64,000 nt of DNA from Hermetia illucens (taxonomy: Eukaryota; Arthropoda; Insecta; Diptera; Stratiomyidae), in contig NC_051849.1 in NCBI RefSeq assembly GCF_905115235.1, positions 138,118,712 to 138,182,711 of the forward strand, written 5' to 3'. Positions 49,683-60,208 of the stretch are shown one piece after another. Positions within the stretch are counted from its first letter, which is position 1. Each line of letters begins with the position of its first letter. The notes beneath the pieces were generated by a model. That model was given only the letters and a program-made list of their open reading frames with translations. It did no database searches and was not told the DNA's origin. A program made the position numbers and the translations under genes.

Positions 49683-50378
49683 CTAGTCAGTTTTCTTCAG
49701 CTGGTGCAAACATTCCTCAATAATTTGGCGAATTGCTTCACTTGTTGTTTGCGATGAAAATGGTTGGTCGATCGGTGGTACATGCACGAACAGACAACGT
49801 TTCTTATCTCTGTCCAGTGATTTTAGGTAAATATACCCACAGAGGTAGTTTCCAACGTCACGCGAGCAGATACAAAGCGGATTACATGCCTCGGTGTCGG
49901 GAAACAACTTATCGACTATAGATTGGACATCGATTTCGGTGGAAATAGTATCACAACAGGATCCTGCATTATCCAGACACACTGACGGACTATTAAGGAT
50001 TTTTCCCGAGAAATCTGGACGGCAAAATTGGTTGTTGTATGCTAATTGCTCGAGGTGTATACAATTTGCATTGCCATTTACTCCACAGTGGATGACGAGC
50101 TACAATAGAAGGTAGAAGGGTATAAGGGCATAGCTGTGGCTGCCTGTGTTGATTCCAAAAGTATTAATTCTCACCTTCGGATTCCTTTTCCAGATTTCGT
50201 CCACCTTCTCGTCCACTGCATCGTATTGCACAGGAATCAGCACCTTCTCAATGTTATGCGTTTTGCCGTCGTGCTCGAGGCTGTCTGGAAGCAGACGAAC
50301 CGCTTCCCAACTGGCGTTCACCAACTCATGACCAACGAATGGTCCAAATCCTGTCACGATCACCAGGTTCTCATCCAT
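49683..50378 (-). CDS. PGPEP1: Pyroglutamyl-peptidase I (PGPEP1)
   Basis: This cytosolic cysteine peptidase removes N-terminal pyroglutamate from peptides. It has two exons, 50378-50175 and 50099-49683, with a 75-bp phase-0 intron (join KRNPK-LVIHCGVNG), giving 206 residues against about 209 in human. The N-terminal loop is VTGFGPFVGHELVNASWEAV. The catalytic triad is in place: Glu85 (CIHLEQLAYN), Cys155 (SRDVGNYLCGYIY) and His174 (LFVHVPPIDQPF). The C-terminal helix is RQIIEECLHQLKK. No damage is seen. The start matches the family start exactly. A possible divergent micro-exon lies 170 bp upstream. Confidence 0.95.
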
Positions 50379-50546
50379 CTCGTGTCAACGCCTCCCGCAC
50401 AATAGTCATGAAACCGCAGTAACCTTATCTCAGATATCTCAGTTCCCCGACCTCGTCGTGTTTACATGCTATTTTCAGCGAAGTGGCGCAAACTGTTTGC
50501 TATGTTGACAAACAGCTGAGCTGATAGGTGCCGTGGGTGGATAGAA

Positions 50547-50568
50547 ATGGCGCCTATACCTCAGTTTG
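50547..50568 (+). CDS. Possible first coding micro-exon, divergent from PGPEP1
   Basis: An ATG after 'ggatagaa' opens MAPIPQF plus one base, followed at once by a strong donor (G|GTAAGT). It lies head to head with PGPEP1 and could share its promoter. No later exon was found in the window, so this may be chance. If real, the gene continues to the right. Confidence 0.25.
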
Positions 50569-50578
50569 GTAAGTTTGC

Positions 50579-51509
50579 AACGCGGTCCTAGTTTGAACTA
50601 TGGATATCCAGCTTCTGTTGTACACTTTACTGCGTTTTTTCTTCTCAGCCTTGCAACGTTGCCCATAATAATTTCCTGAATGCCCAACTAATATTACACA
50701 GAACAGAGAGAAAGCAGTGATTTGCAAGGTAAACAGTTTTTATATTTTCTCAGACTGAATACAAATATGCCCTCCCTAAAAATTGTTTTATCTTTTGATG
50801 TTTAACCGCTGCTTTTATAAACGCATGAGGTACACTTCAGCTGGGGACGATTCGAGCAGTATTTTTCTTTATGTCTGAAGATGTGGAGATGCTCCTGCAA
50901 AGAATCCTCCCTCCTCCCCGGCAAAGTATTACCTGTCGGTGAAGGCGGGTACTTGAATTTGGAACCCAGTGAGCAAAATTGATATCCGGACACCGTTATA
51001 ACAATACATAGGTAAGTGTTCAGAAAGGGGGTAAAAGAAGTTGTATGTATTTCTGTACAACAACGCAAAGTATAGCCTTTTGAATATAATTTGAAGAAAA
51101 TTAACAAAGAAGGATAAAATAGGACCCCTACTTACTTTACTGAGGTAAAGTTGAAATCCACACGGAGCTAAAAAAATGTAATAATGACATGTAAAATCAA
51201 ACAAATTGGAATACCGGAATCTGGTGCTTCGTGTATAAAGGTTCTACGTTCATCTTGCGTGAGAAACTTTCTACGCATTTTTTCCATTCATATATGGCTA
51301 AAACCCAAAATATTGCTTCATACTTTTTTCAAACTACAAGATATACGTATATATTACATACGTAGATATTGGGTTCACCTTAAATAAACAAACATTGCAT
51401 TTGGCTTTGACGGTTTCAATCACAGGACAGAAGCGCTAGACGCTGCCTCAGCGCCTCTACTTTGCGGAGCAGCGTGATCAAAAGCGGCAGCAAGTGCATT
51501 TAGCTTTTT
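50579..51509. other. No gene recognised; diverged F1 start near 51205
   Basis: Only a short F1-like start is seen at 51205-51245 (ttggaataccggaatctggt). The rest is unassigned and AT-rich. Confidence 0.35.
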
Positions 51510-52280
51510 TTTTAAGGTTTTGTGTAAAACAAAACCTTATTAAAATCGATTCGCTGTCTGTCTGTCTGTCACATGCACTTTTCTCCAAAGTGGCTAAAAC
51601 GATCCGAACAAAATTTGGTGGTCATATGGGAACTATGAAATCCCACACTTACAGTGAGTGGCATAAATTTATGTGCAATTTAAAGGGGGCTCCCCATACA
51701 TGTAAAGGTGGAATATAAAAATTTCTTTCATCGAATATAGTCATGTGGGATATCAAATTAGCACTTTCCGAAACTGATATTAGTTTGGGCGTAAATTGCA
51801 AACTGCGCGAGTAAGAAGTCAAAATGTACCCATTTAACTCATTTCCGGAAACTACCCAACCAAAATGCGAACATAATCAGGAAGGTGCGTGTAGATAAAA
51901 TCTAGGCCACAAAATCTGTCCTATTCCAATATCTCCTCAAATAAAATTACTATTAATAAGTAGTAGTATAACTAACTTTTAGAAATTGGTTCATCCTAGG
52001 GGTACTAATTTTGTACCGGCATAGAGGACAGTATCATGCATATGCATGCCAAGTTTCATGAAAATCCGACTATTAGTGTCAAAGTTATAATAGTTCAAAC
52101 TTATCAATTTCGTGCAAATTTACCGCATCCCAAGCCATACAAATAAGATGCTAACGTCATAATTAACAGGAATAATTGACATTCGAGTGAAATAATAAAA
52201 TTTCATTCATGAAGAATCTACTTCTCCCCAGCCCTTTTTAAGGTTTTTTGTAAAAATCGGTTTACTGTCTGTCTGTCTTT
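51510..52280 (-). repeat. F1 copy with intact terminal hairpin, plus a second F1 stub
   Basis: The perfect hairpin AAGGTTTTGT, GTAAA, ACAAAACCTT is at 51514-51538, followed by CTGTCTGTCTGTCTGTC at 51552. The reversed F1 body runs to about 52200. At 52238-52275 a second F1 terminus starts (aaggttttttgtaaaaatcgg, CTGTCTGTCTGTC) and breaks off at the LINE. Confidence 0.7.
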
Positions 52281-52289
52281 TTTTTTGAA

Positions 52290-53215
52290 GAGGTGAAAAT
52301 CTTCAAAAAACACTGGCCTGGATACGACAGCGTTTGAGATTCGTACCTGCTAAAACCACCTTCGAGTCCCCCCAAGCCCCGTGGAAGCACCATAAGGTAT
52401 TACATCACGGGGAGTCAGTTCATTTTACCTTGGCCCCCTTTCGTCTCTACGCGGCGTACGTAACCGCGCTTTTCTAGTCTCCTCTGTCTTTCGCAGTTTG
52501 CTCTGGATAAATGCAACATGGAGTTGACCGCATCTTAGTCTTCCTGACATGCTAGCATTCTTCGCACCAGATTGTCTGATACGAGTACCTCTAGGTTCTT
52601 CCTTTCCTCCACAAACGGACAGTGGAAGAATACATTCTCTGGGTCTCCATTGCAATTTGGACAATCGGATGAGGTATCTAGTATAAACCTGAAGAGATAC
52701 TGGCGATATCCTCCATGTCCCGTGAGAAACTGGGTAAGATTATAATTAATCTCACCGTACCACCACTCTTTGATGGCAGAGATGAGCCTGTGTATCAACC
52801 GACACTTTTCCGAGCGTTCCCAACGCTCTTGGCATCTATTTACAGATCTCTTCCGGGATTCTTCGTCTGCGATAAAGGAGAGATAGACTTTGCATTGTGT
52901 ATATTCGTCATCTAATCTGCCAAAATGTCAATGGGCATCATTCCAGAGATGACGAAACCTGCATCCTCTGAGACAGTCCTCAAGGGGCAGTTTTTCTGTA
53001 GAGTAGGTTACAGTTAACGCTAACAAACTAAGTTCAGTTTGTTAGCGTTAACTGTAACCTGCAATGCCTTTCCCCAAAGTGGAGTTGCATAGAGCAGGAT
53101 CGAACTCACTACCCTAGCTATAAGCAACCAGGAAGCATGCTGTGGCCCTCCTTCGTTCAGCATCATCCTTGCCAGGGCCACACTTGCAGTGGATGCTTTG
53201 GTTGTTGCTCCCTGT
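52290..53215 (-). mobile_element. R1/LOA-type LINE, RT end to zinc-finger region
   Basis: On the - strand, 53210-53060 reads ALARMMLNEGGPQHASWLLI and VVSSILLYATPLWGKALQ (RT end). At 52798-52560 it reads INYNLTQFLTGHGGYRQYLF and SDCPNCNGDPENVFFHCPFV, the C-terminal CCHC-type finger region. It ends near 52290 with a non-A-rich 3' region. The RNase H domain is shortened. An inverted duplication (53005-53060) sits inside the ORF. Confidence 0.7.
53005..53060. repeat. Perfect 25-bp inverted repeat, 6-nt loop
   Basis: The arms 53005-53029 and 53036-53060 are exact reverse complements (arm begins AGGTTACAGTTAACGCTAAC). The loop is AAGTTC. The distal arm reads TVNANK-like LINE coding sequence, and the other arm appears to be an inverted copy of it. 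Confidence 0.9.
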
Positions 53216-53224
53216 ACTGTTCGA

Positions 53225-53350
53225 GTTCACAGACCTTCTCCGGTCGACGCAGTTCTTTTTAGGTCTCTACGCGTGCCCGTGTTCTTTGAGAATGCAACAT
53301 TACCCGGTATGAAGCATTCTTCCGTTCCGTTACTAGCTTACATTCGTCGC
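53225..53350 (-). mobile_element. RTE-like LINE (subfamily 1) fragment
   Basis: This matches the reverse complement of 62225-62345. It shares the words agaatgcaacatt, aagcattcttccgttccgtt and ctagcttacatt. On the - strand it is the linker between endonuclease and RT. It separates the R1/LOA fragment from the next LINE piece. Confidence 0.65.
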
Positions 53351-53449
53351 TGCTGCAACTACAATCACCTGTGTATTGTGGTGCAGTAGCGGCTGTCAGA
53401 TTGCACGGTCGAAGATTCGCTTTCGTGTTATTGGTTTTAGTGACTAAAG

Positions 53450-54490
53450 AAATCCACTATGGAAAATTCGTCTAGAACGTCGGCGGGACTCACTAAGGCA
53501 GGACATTGCTACTGACATTGACTCTGATCAACGCTGGCGATGCCAGCAGACGGGTGAGAAATAAAGTGTAGAGGGTTTACAGGAACTATGCTATCCCCAG
53601 TGAGACACCCTTAGTTGAAATTCTGGACACATTAAAGCAGAAACTTTCTTTCATATGCAGTCGATTACGACGGTATGGCGAAAGTCACTCCAGATGTGTC
53701 CAGAATGCAACATACCAGCGGTGCTTTTTCAGATCTCTCAAGGAAACCCAACAGAACGTCCAGACAGTGCAGTTCTGACGGAGGGGTTCATGTGTGCCAT
53801 TCAGGACGGCGTGGTCGCTACTCGAGCTTATAAAAAACTCATCATGAAAGAACGGTTGGAGAACGACTAGTGCCGAATATGTGGTTCGGCGTTAGAGACG
53901 TTGGACCATTTCATTTCTGGCTGTACTGTTATGGCACCGGTGCAGTACATCACCAGACACAACGCTGTATGTAACGTGATTCACCAAAACCTTGCATATA
54001 CGCATGGGCTGATCACGGGATCTGGTTTACCGATATGAGCCGCAAGCAGTACTTGATAGTTCTGCTTACAGCATGTATTGGGGCCAGCAAGTTTCGACTG
54101 ATCGCCATATACCGCAAAACAAGCCTGACGTGCTAATAGTTGACAAGACGGATCGCTGCGCGTATATTATTGATGTTGCTATCCCCCATAATAGCAACAT
54201 CGAACGGAAATACGTGGAGAAGAAGGTGAACTATAGCCACTGGCTGGAGAAATCAAAGAAATTTGGCATCTCGAGCGGGTGGTTGCAGTTCGCAGAATAT
54301 TGTCAGCTACAGGTATTGTACCTGAATCCCTCACGGATTCCCATAATGTCCTGGGACTTTCGCACAGTCTGGTTCAAACCATGCAGAAGTACACCATTCC
54401 TGCATACGTGCTTGATGTTGCGGGGAGTTCTCGACGGATTCTCCCATTGACCTACCACTGGCACCACCACCAGCGCTCCTTTAGTTTTTA
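53450..54490 (+). mobile_element. LINE fragment with restriction-like endonuclease
   Basis: At 53530-53700 the reading is RRVRNKVDRVYRN-like and LKQKLSFICSRLRRYGESHS. At 53800-53860 it is ATRAYKKLIMKERLEND, then CRICGSALETLDHFISGC (CCHC finger). At 54115-54260 it is NKPDVLIVDKTDRCAYIIDV, then AIPHNSNIERKYVEKKVNYS, which has the PD...D...K pattern of a restriction-like endonuclease. It ends near 54480 without poly-A. This order (finger then REL endonuclease, no APE domain) is known from R2/R4/NeSL-type LINEs; I cannot fix the clade. Frame breaks are present and the RT core is missing. Confidence 0.6.
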
Positions 54491-54589
54491 AGTATGTAGG
54501 ATCGTCCGAGCCTAAATGCTTGGCACTTAGTGCTAGTATTAGGTAAAATGCGGCATCTGCAAGATTATGACAACTCGGAAATAGCAATA

Positions 54590-54886
54590 ATAATGTTGGC
54601 GCAACAGTCCATGTTGGATCAGGCCCTTGAAGTATGTTAGACCACTTCATTCAAGACCGTAACGGTACACCATACTAGACTGTGGAAGACAATGTGGTCA
54701 GCATTGCGCTCGCCCGAGATTATTATCCTAGATTTGACTCAGGTACTCATTCACAGCTTAGTCGACTGGTATCCGACATTCAGGTCACGATAACAAATCC
54801 CTTTAGCCCAAGCGAGATTTGAAGCGCGACCTTCGCTATGACAGCCCAGGGCACTAACCACTTGAGCCATCCAGACATGACGTTTC
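54590..54886 (-). repeat. SINE-A copy 6, full length
   Basis: This is reversed. The 3' end (TTGTTGCGCCAACATTATTA in sense) is at about 54588-54607. The body includes 'gaatgagtacctgag' in sense, and the tRNA-like head at 54815-54880 has recognisable boxes (aaccacttgagccatcc). Confidence 0.8.
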
Positions 54887-54989
54887 ATTATGCGAATCAT
54901 AAAGGCATCAGACATGACAATGTGACACTTATATTTACGGATCAGTGATATAGAAATAGTATCATCTGCTCTAGACTTTAAAGTATCGT

Positions 54990-55607
54990 GCTCTATTTCA
55001 GTTCAGGAGGTTTCCAGCAAATGTAAAAAATATAATAACATACTGTTATTAGGTACATTCCGGCATGTGTAGATCAGAATGGGCGTATTTTGAGGTCTGA
55101 GCGTTATGTTAAAGGCATTATAATGTTTTTTGGTTTTGTCCGAAGCAGAAATTTGGTGAAAATGCCCAGTCTGAGAATCCCTTTACATATAGTAAGTGGC
55201 ATCATTTCATGTTGAGTTCTTGAGTTTAAGGGGAACTTTTCATACACAGGTTTTTTTACTGGGTATGGCTGTGTGGATTATCAAATGAAAGGGCTCGATT
55301 AGTACTTTTCCATAGTGGTTCTATTTTTGATATTGGGTTAAACATAGGGCAGCGAGGCATCAAAACGTGAGCCCTAAAAATGTGGCCTCGTTCTCGGAAC
55401 TTATCCAAGCGAAAAATCTGAAATAAAATCACAATGGTGGATCTATGTGCACTGTAGGCCTCAAAATACATTTTGTTCCGATATTTGCTAAAATAAAGTT
55501 AATCATAGTATATTAGCATATTTTAGAAATTATCCAAAAATCCCCCTTATTTTCAGACACAGATCCTTTATATTCTAAGCGCCCAGCTTTCGGTATTCCG
55601 ACTTCTT
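54990..55607 (-). repeat. F1 copy
   Basis: Reversed F1 body with 'tatcaaatgaaagggctcg', 'cctcgttctcggaactt' and 'aaaatcacaatggtgg', ending 'gctttcggtattccgacttc' at about 55605. The hairpin end is lost. Its start faces the next F1 copy, so the two are head to head. Confidence 0.65.
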
Positions 55608-55719
55608 TATATTCTCTCTCTCTCTTCTAATTTAATTTAAGTATGTCAATGTCGAAATGTATTTCGCTAATTTTGGCGTAAAAATCAGAATCAGAATCAT
55701 AAAAACCATACAATATTAC

Positions 55720-56453
55720 CGTATACCAGTGCATATATATGTACGCATCTAAATGAATCCAAAACATCTCCACATATTTCTATTTTACCCCCGCATACTT
55801 CATTAGCACATACATATACACAAACATGTCTATCTCCAGTCATTGATACTTATATACAACCTACTAAAAACAGCTAAGAAAGGAAAACCAAAATGTCCCC
55901 ATGGATCCCTTTATGGGGTTATGAAGTCATACACGTCTTAGAGAGCAAAAAGGTTACGTGAAATGCGAAACTTTGACCTTCTATAACTTTGTTAATAATA
56001 GTTAGATTGCGTTCAAATTTTCTAGAATTGTGTCTTATATTATTGCCTATATTGTAACCAGGATAAACATAACGGAGTTTTTTGGGTAAATTTTTGAAAT
56101 ATGGTGATATACTATTATTAGCTTTATTTGTGCAGATATCGGAACGGGATGTATTTTAAGGCCCAAATTTCATATAAATACACCACTGAATTTTTTCACT
56201 TTTTTCGGTTGGATAGGTTCTGAATGAGACCTGGTTCAGTTTTTGGGGCACACATTTTGAGTTTTCACACGTTTGTGTTACACTCAATATCAAAAATAAG
56301 ATCAGTTTCGATAAGTAATAATCGAGCCCTGCCATAAAGGGACATTGATGTTCTCACCAAATTTCGTGACAATCGGCTCAACAGTTTGCAAAAAAATCGG
56401 GTGTGACAGACAGACGAATTGATTTTAATAAGGGGGGGGGGGGGGGGGGTACT
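55720..56453 (+). repeat. F1 copy ending in G18
   Basis: This copy shows the uninterrupted site corresponding to the Helitron insertion at 30470 (around 55990, 'ctttgttaataatagttaga'). At the right end, where the hairpin AAGG TTTTGT should be, there is a run of 18 G (56432-56449). Confidence 0.65.
56432..56449. repeat. Homopolymer G18
   Basis: A run of 18 G residues occurs directly after 'tttaataa' of F1, in the place of the hairpin's first arm. Its length should be treated as uncertain. Confidence 0.85.
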
Positions 56454-56459
56454 TACCAA

Positions 56460-57545
56460 GGTATCTTCGTCTGAGGTCTGAGGAGGCGGGCAGCTGCATA
56501 CGAAGTGCAGAACCGTCTCTTCTTCCTTCTCATATTAGCTGCATATGGCTGAGACCACTACTCCGATTTTTTCGATGTGGTGGTTTCAGGAACAGGAGCT
56601 CTACTAGGGTAAAAAAAATGCCGCTCTAGCGGCTCTAGGTTCCTTCACAAAGATTTTCGTCTGCCGGCTGAAGTTCAAATTTCTCCATTTAGCTGGCTGA
56701 ATCCTTGCAATTTCCTCCTTCAGAGTACACTTGACAGTAGATGGCCGGTTTCCTTATTACCAGCGAAGCGGCACCCACATCAGGAATGTTTCGTTTGATC
56801 GGCCAAGTTTCAGCGGCACCTGGTGACAAATCCACACCAACTGGCTTGCTATCCGACTGTCGGAATAGATTCGAACGGTGCGGGAGGTCGAGCCGATTCC
56901 ATAATCGGATTTCCTGATAACACTGCCGCGCTCGATCCGTTTTCCATGATCGATCCGTTTTCCATGATCGACCCGTCGGTGAGGATTTTTAAGTTTGTAA
57001 TCCCAAAAGACTCGTGACCATTTATCGACCATTCTTCTCTTTTGGTGATTACGACGGCATATGTCTTACGGAAAACGAACCTGGAAATCATATTATCAAC
57101 GAGCATCAAAGCCACCTTTCCACGCGCCAAAGTATCTAGCCTACATGTTTCAGTAGCTGCCTTCCGTTCCATCTCAAAATGGATTGGGGGTAAATTTAGA
57201 ATAGCTTGGAGTGCCGCGGTCGGTGCAATACCCATTGCTCCGGTAACACTTAGCCAACCGAGCCTCTGAATCTGCGTCAGCAGCTTCCTGCTGTTAGCAA
57301 AGTTCAGTCTCGGCCACTAGACGATGCATGTATACATTAAAATTTTATTATGAATGTATACATTCAATGAATCCGTTTTGGTGAAAGTCTCCAGGTCTTA
57401 CCTATCGCAATCCTACAGCACCAGAACAATCTGCAAGATTTCTGGTATTGTTCCTGGATATGGTGTTTCCATGTTAACCTACAGTCAAAATATACTCCTA
57501 AATATTTGACTAGATTTTCGCCCCTGCGAAGGTGAGTAGCATGTA
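56460..57545 (-). mobile_element. R1/LOA-type LINE, RT end and RNase H region
   Basis: On the - strand, 57540-57380 reads LVKYLGVYFDCRLTWK-like and RIAIGKTWRLSPK-like sequence (RT end). At 57235-56860 it reads ALQAILNLPPIHFEME, ETCRL and ILTDGSIMENG (RNase H TDGS motif). The downstream part to 56460 is decayed. A 15-bp tandem duplication gives a repeated SIMEN unit (56937-56970). Confidence 0.65.
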
Positions 57546-57549
57546 GCTG

Positions 57550-57890
57550 CCTGTATTTTTTTCAAACTTTCCAAAATTATGTATTACTTATAATGATACG
57601 AAATTTTATATTTCAAGAATGAACTTTCGCTTTCGGGTAAATTATTAAAATATGGTAATAGGCTATTATTAAGTTTATTTGAACAGGTATCCGAATGGGA
57701 TATATTTTGAGGCCTAGATTTTTTATAGGTGCAATATTGTGATTCTTTCAGATTTTTCGGTTGGATAGGTTGTGAGAACGAGACCTCTTACACTTTTCGA
57801 GGCATACATTTTGACCAATCACCCCTATGTTTCACCCAATGTCAGAAATAAGATCATTGCATCACCATATTCTGTGAAAAAAATGTGTGG
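57550..57890 (+). repeat. F1 fragment
   Basis: It contains 'aaatatggtaataggctatt', 'tttttcggttggataggttg' and 'tttgaccaatcacccctatg', parallel to 56090-56300. It has neither end. Confidence 0.6.
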
Positions 57891-60026
57891 GCTTGAACTG
57901 AAATATTGTTTAATAAAACGAAAATGCCGAATTCTGTTCGCAATATTAATATTTATTTAGCCATTGAAAACATCTTATGATGCAAAAATATGTCGTTGCA
58001 TCTACATTGATTCCCTTTCTCGACATGACGATCGGTCGCTCAAATCTACATATATTGGAGCTATAGTTCATCGAAACAGGGCTTCCATTATTCATATATT
58101 CCAGACAACATTTATGTAATTAGTAAGTCAGTTTCAATTTATAGTTTACAAACATATTGAAAACAAATAATTTGCTGATAATTCAGCAAAATCATACAGC
58201 CACGTTCATTTGTGTTATGCACGAATCTAAAGACTAATCCTCAATAAATTAACAATAAACAAATACTGCTTAACTGAATAACCTACAATAAGACCTTTTC
58301 GTGTAAAGTATTTGTCTATTTGTTGTAATTTGGGTATTAAAACTTGATCGAACTAATAATCACATCAATTGGAACCATTGATTTGAAGAATACTTCTGTA
58401 TCTATGCAGCCGAATCTAATACTTAGCGTTTTCCATGCAATTACTGCTGTTACAACAAATGCTTTACACTGAATTGGTAACAATAAATATGGAATGAGAA
58501 ATGTATTTTCAATTTTTTGTTAATATGCATAATTCAATCTTTGCGCAGTATTTAGTCAAGACATGGATGATGCACTTCTAGTATTTAAACTCATATTTCG
58601 TGAACAAACACGTTTGGTAACGCTGCATAAAAGTAGAATGGGTTGACCACTGAATTCTCATACGAAAAGGTGACTTTCGGTTTCACAAAGTTGGTGATCA
58701 CGACTGCTTGTGACTTAAATTTCCAGTATTTAACTTGTTTTCTCACTAGGCGCACTTGTGCGAAAACGAATTAGACTTGGGGGATTTAGGTCTACTTTTT
58801 GAATGCTTCATCTATTTTTAAACGCAGCTCTCAATGCCTCAATATAATTTGAACACATTGCGGCCTTCAAATGTACCCTGTGTGAAAGCGCTTGCTTTCC
58901 TCGAAATATTTCTAAAGGCTTATTTTCAACGAATGCTTCACTGTTGCGAGTTCTCTAATAGTTTTTGTCAAATATGGTCTGTAAAAAATTCTAATACCTA
59001 CGTTATAAAAACAAATCGAAAATAGTAGAACAATTTATGCATATAAAACTTTCATCTGCTCGAACGGTTTGTTTAGTGTAAATTACTTAGCAAAAAGCAA
59101 TAAATTTCATAATTACAGCAATTGTGCTCGATAAAACTGCATATATTCGTATATTATCAACACAGCATACTCAAAATATACATTTATGTGTATACTTCGT
59201 AGTCTATGTAAAAATACTCAGTAACTTTACAAAAGATGCCGACTATTCAGGCGCTCCTCAAAACGAGGCTGCGCCTGCATTATTTTTTTCATTATGATTT
59301 ACTCCTCAACGATATGCACGAACACTTAAGACACTTACATACAACGACAATTTGGTTTGTTCACACCGGAAGTTAACAACAAACATCGCAATTATTAGTA
59401 AAGTTCAAATGCTAAGTCAAGCCCTAGTTCTGCCTTTTGCACTCATAAATCAATTTAGTTATAAAAATCAATTCTTTTCGTCTATGCGAGAACAGGATTT
59501 CGTCTTTTTTCGGTTCGGAAAATAATTTTAAAGTATTTCATGTACGGAAAAGAATCTTTATCATTTCTGATCTAAATAAATTTGAATTCAATCATTTTCG
59601 GGGAATATAGGTTTATATGATTGATTTCAAAGTCTTCCTTTTGCTCCTAACCGTAAATATAAACAAATGTAGTTTTCCATACTGGCTTTGTCATCCTGTA
59701 TTCATATACTATATATTTTCGAATGTATAAATAAATTTGAAATATTTTTGTCATTTTGCAAAGCGGTTTTGTCATCTCCATATCTAGGAACCTACTAATG
59801 TTTCCTTCTGGTTTGATCTATTTTAAAATTATTGTTTTTTGAGCGTGTGTGAAACATCGAAATATAATCTATTTATTAATAAGTAAATATTTGTTGCTGT
59901 GCATCGCAGCTCCCTTTTTCTTAACTTTCTTTTTGTTTAATATTTTGTGAAACTCTTTTAGTGTTCGTTTCCAGTTTTGCAACTGCTGCTATTCAAATCT
60001 TTAATATAGGCTGCTGGTTGTTGTGT
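57891..60026 (-). other. Repeat-poor AT-rich block, possible 3' UTR of ABHD2-like gene
   Basis: This 2.1 kb lies directly downstream (- strand) of the ABHD2-like stop codon. Unlike the rest of the window it shows no recognised transposon. It contains many AATAAA/TTTATT words. A long 3' UTR is plausible but not shown. Confidence 0.35.
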
Positions 60027-60208
60027 TCATGTTGAAATAGAGATCTTCTTTTGCAGTCCATCACTATGGGCCAGCACCAGTCCGCCAATAAGAGCGACCA
60101 GGGCGCGGTCCAACCATGTCACAGGGTTGGGGTATATAAGCCCACCCTCGTAGAATCCAAGGTGACCACCATGTGCTAGTTCAATGTAGACTGAGTTAGG
60201 ACGTGTGG
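60027..60208 (-). CDS. ABHD2/Hydr2-type hydrolase, last coding exon (partial)
   Basis: This exon follows an AG acceptor (TATTTCAG before 60208), opens with the last two bases of a split codon, and runs to TGA at 60029-60027 (60 codons before the stop). It reads TRPNSVYIELAHGGHLGFYE, GGLIYPNPVTWLDRALVALI and GGLVLAHSDGLQKKISIST. HGGHLGF is the conserved catalytic-His block of the ABHD1/2/3 branch of alpha/beta hydrolases, and YPNPVTWLDR matches the region after it in ABHD2. Those enzymes are membrane-linked lipases; ABHD2 hydrolyses monoacylglycerol and related esters. The nucleophile Ser and the rest of the fold must be encoded by exons to the right, none of which I can see before 64000. Confidence 0.85.
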
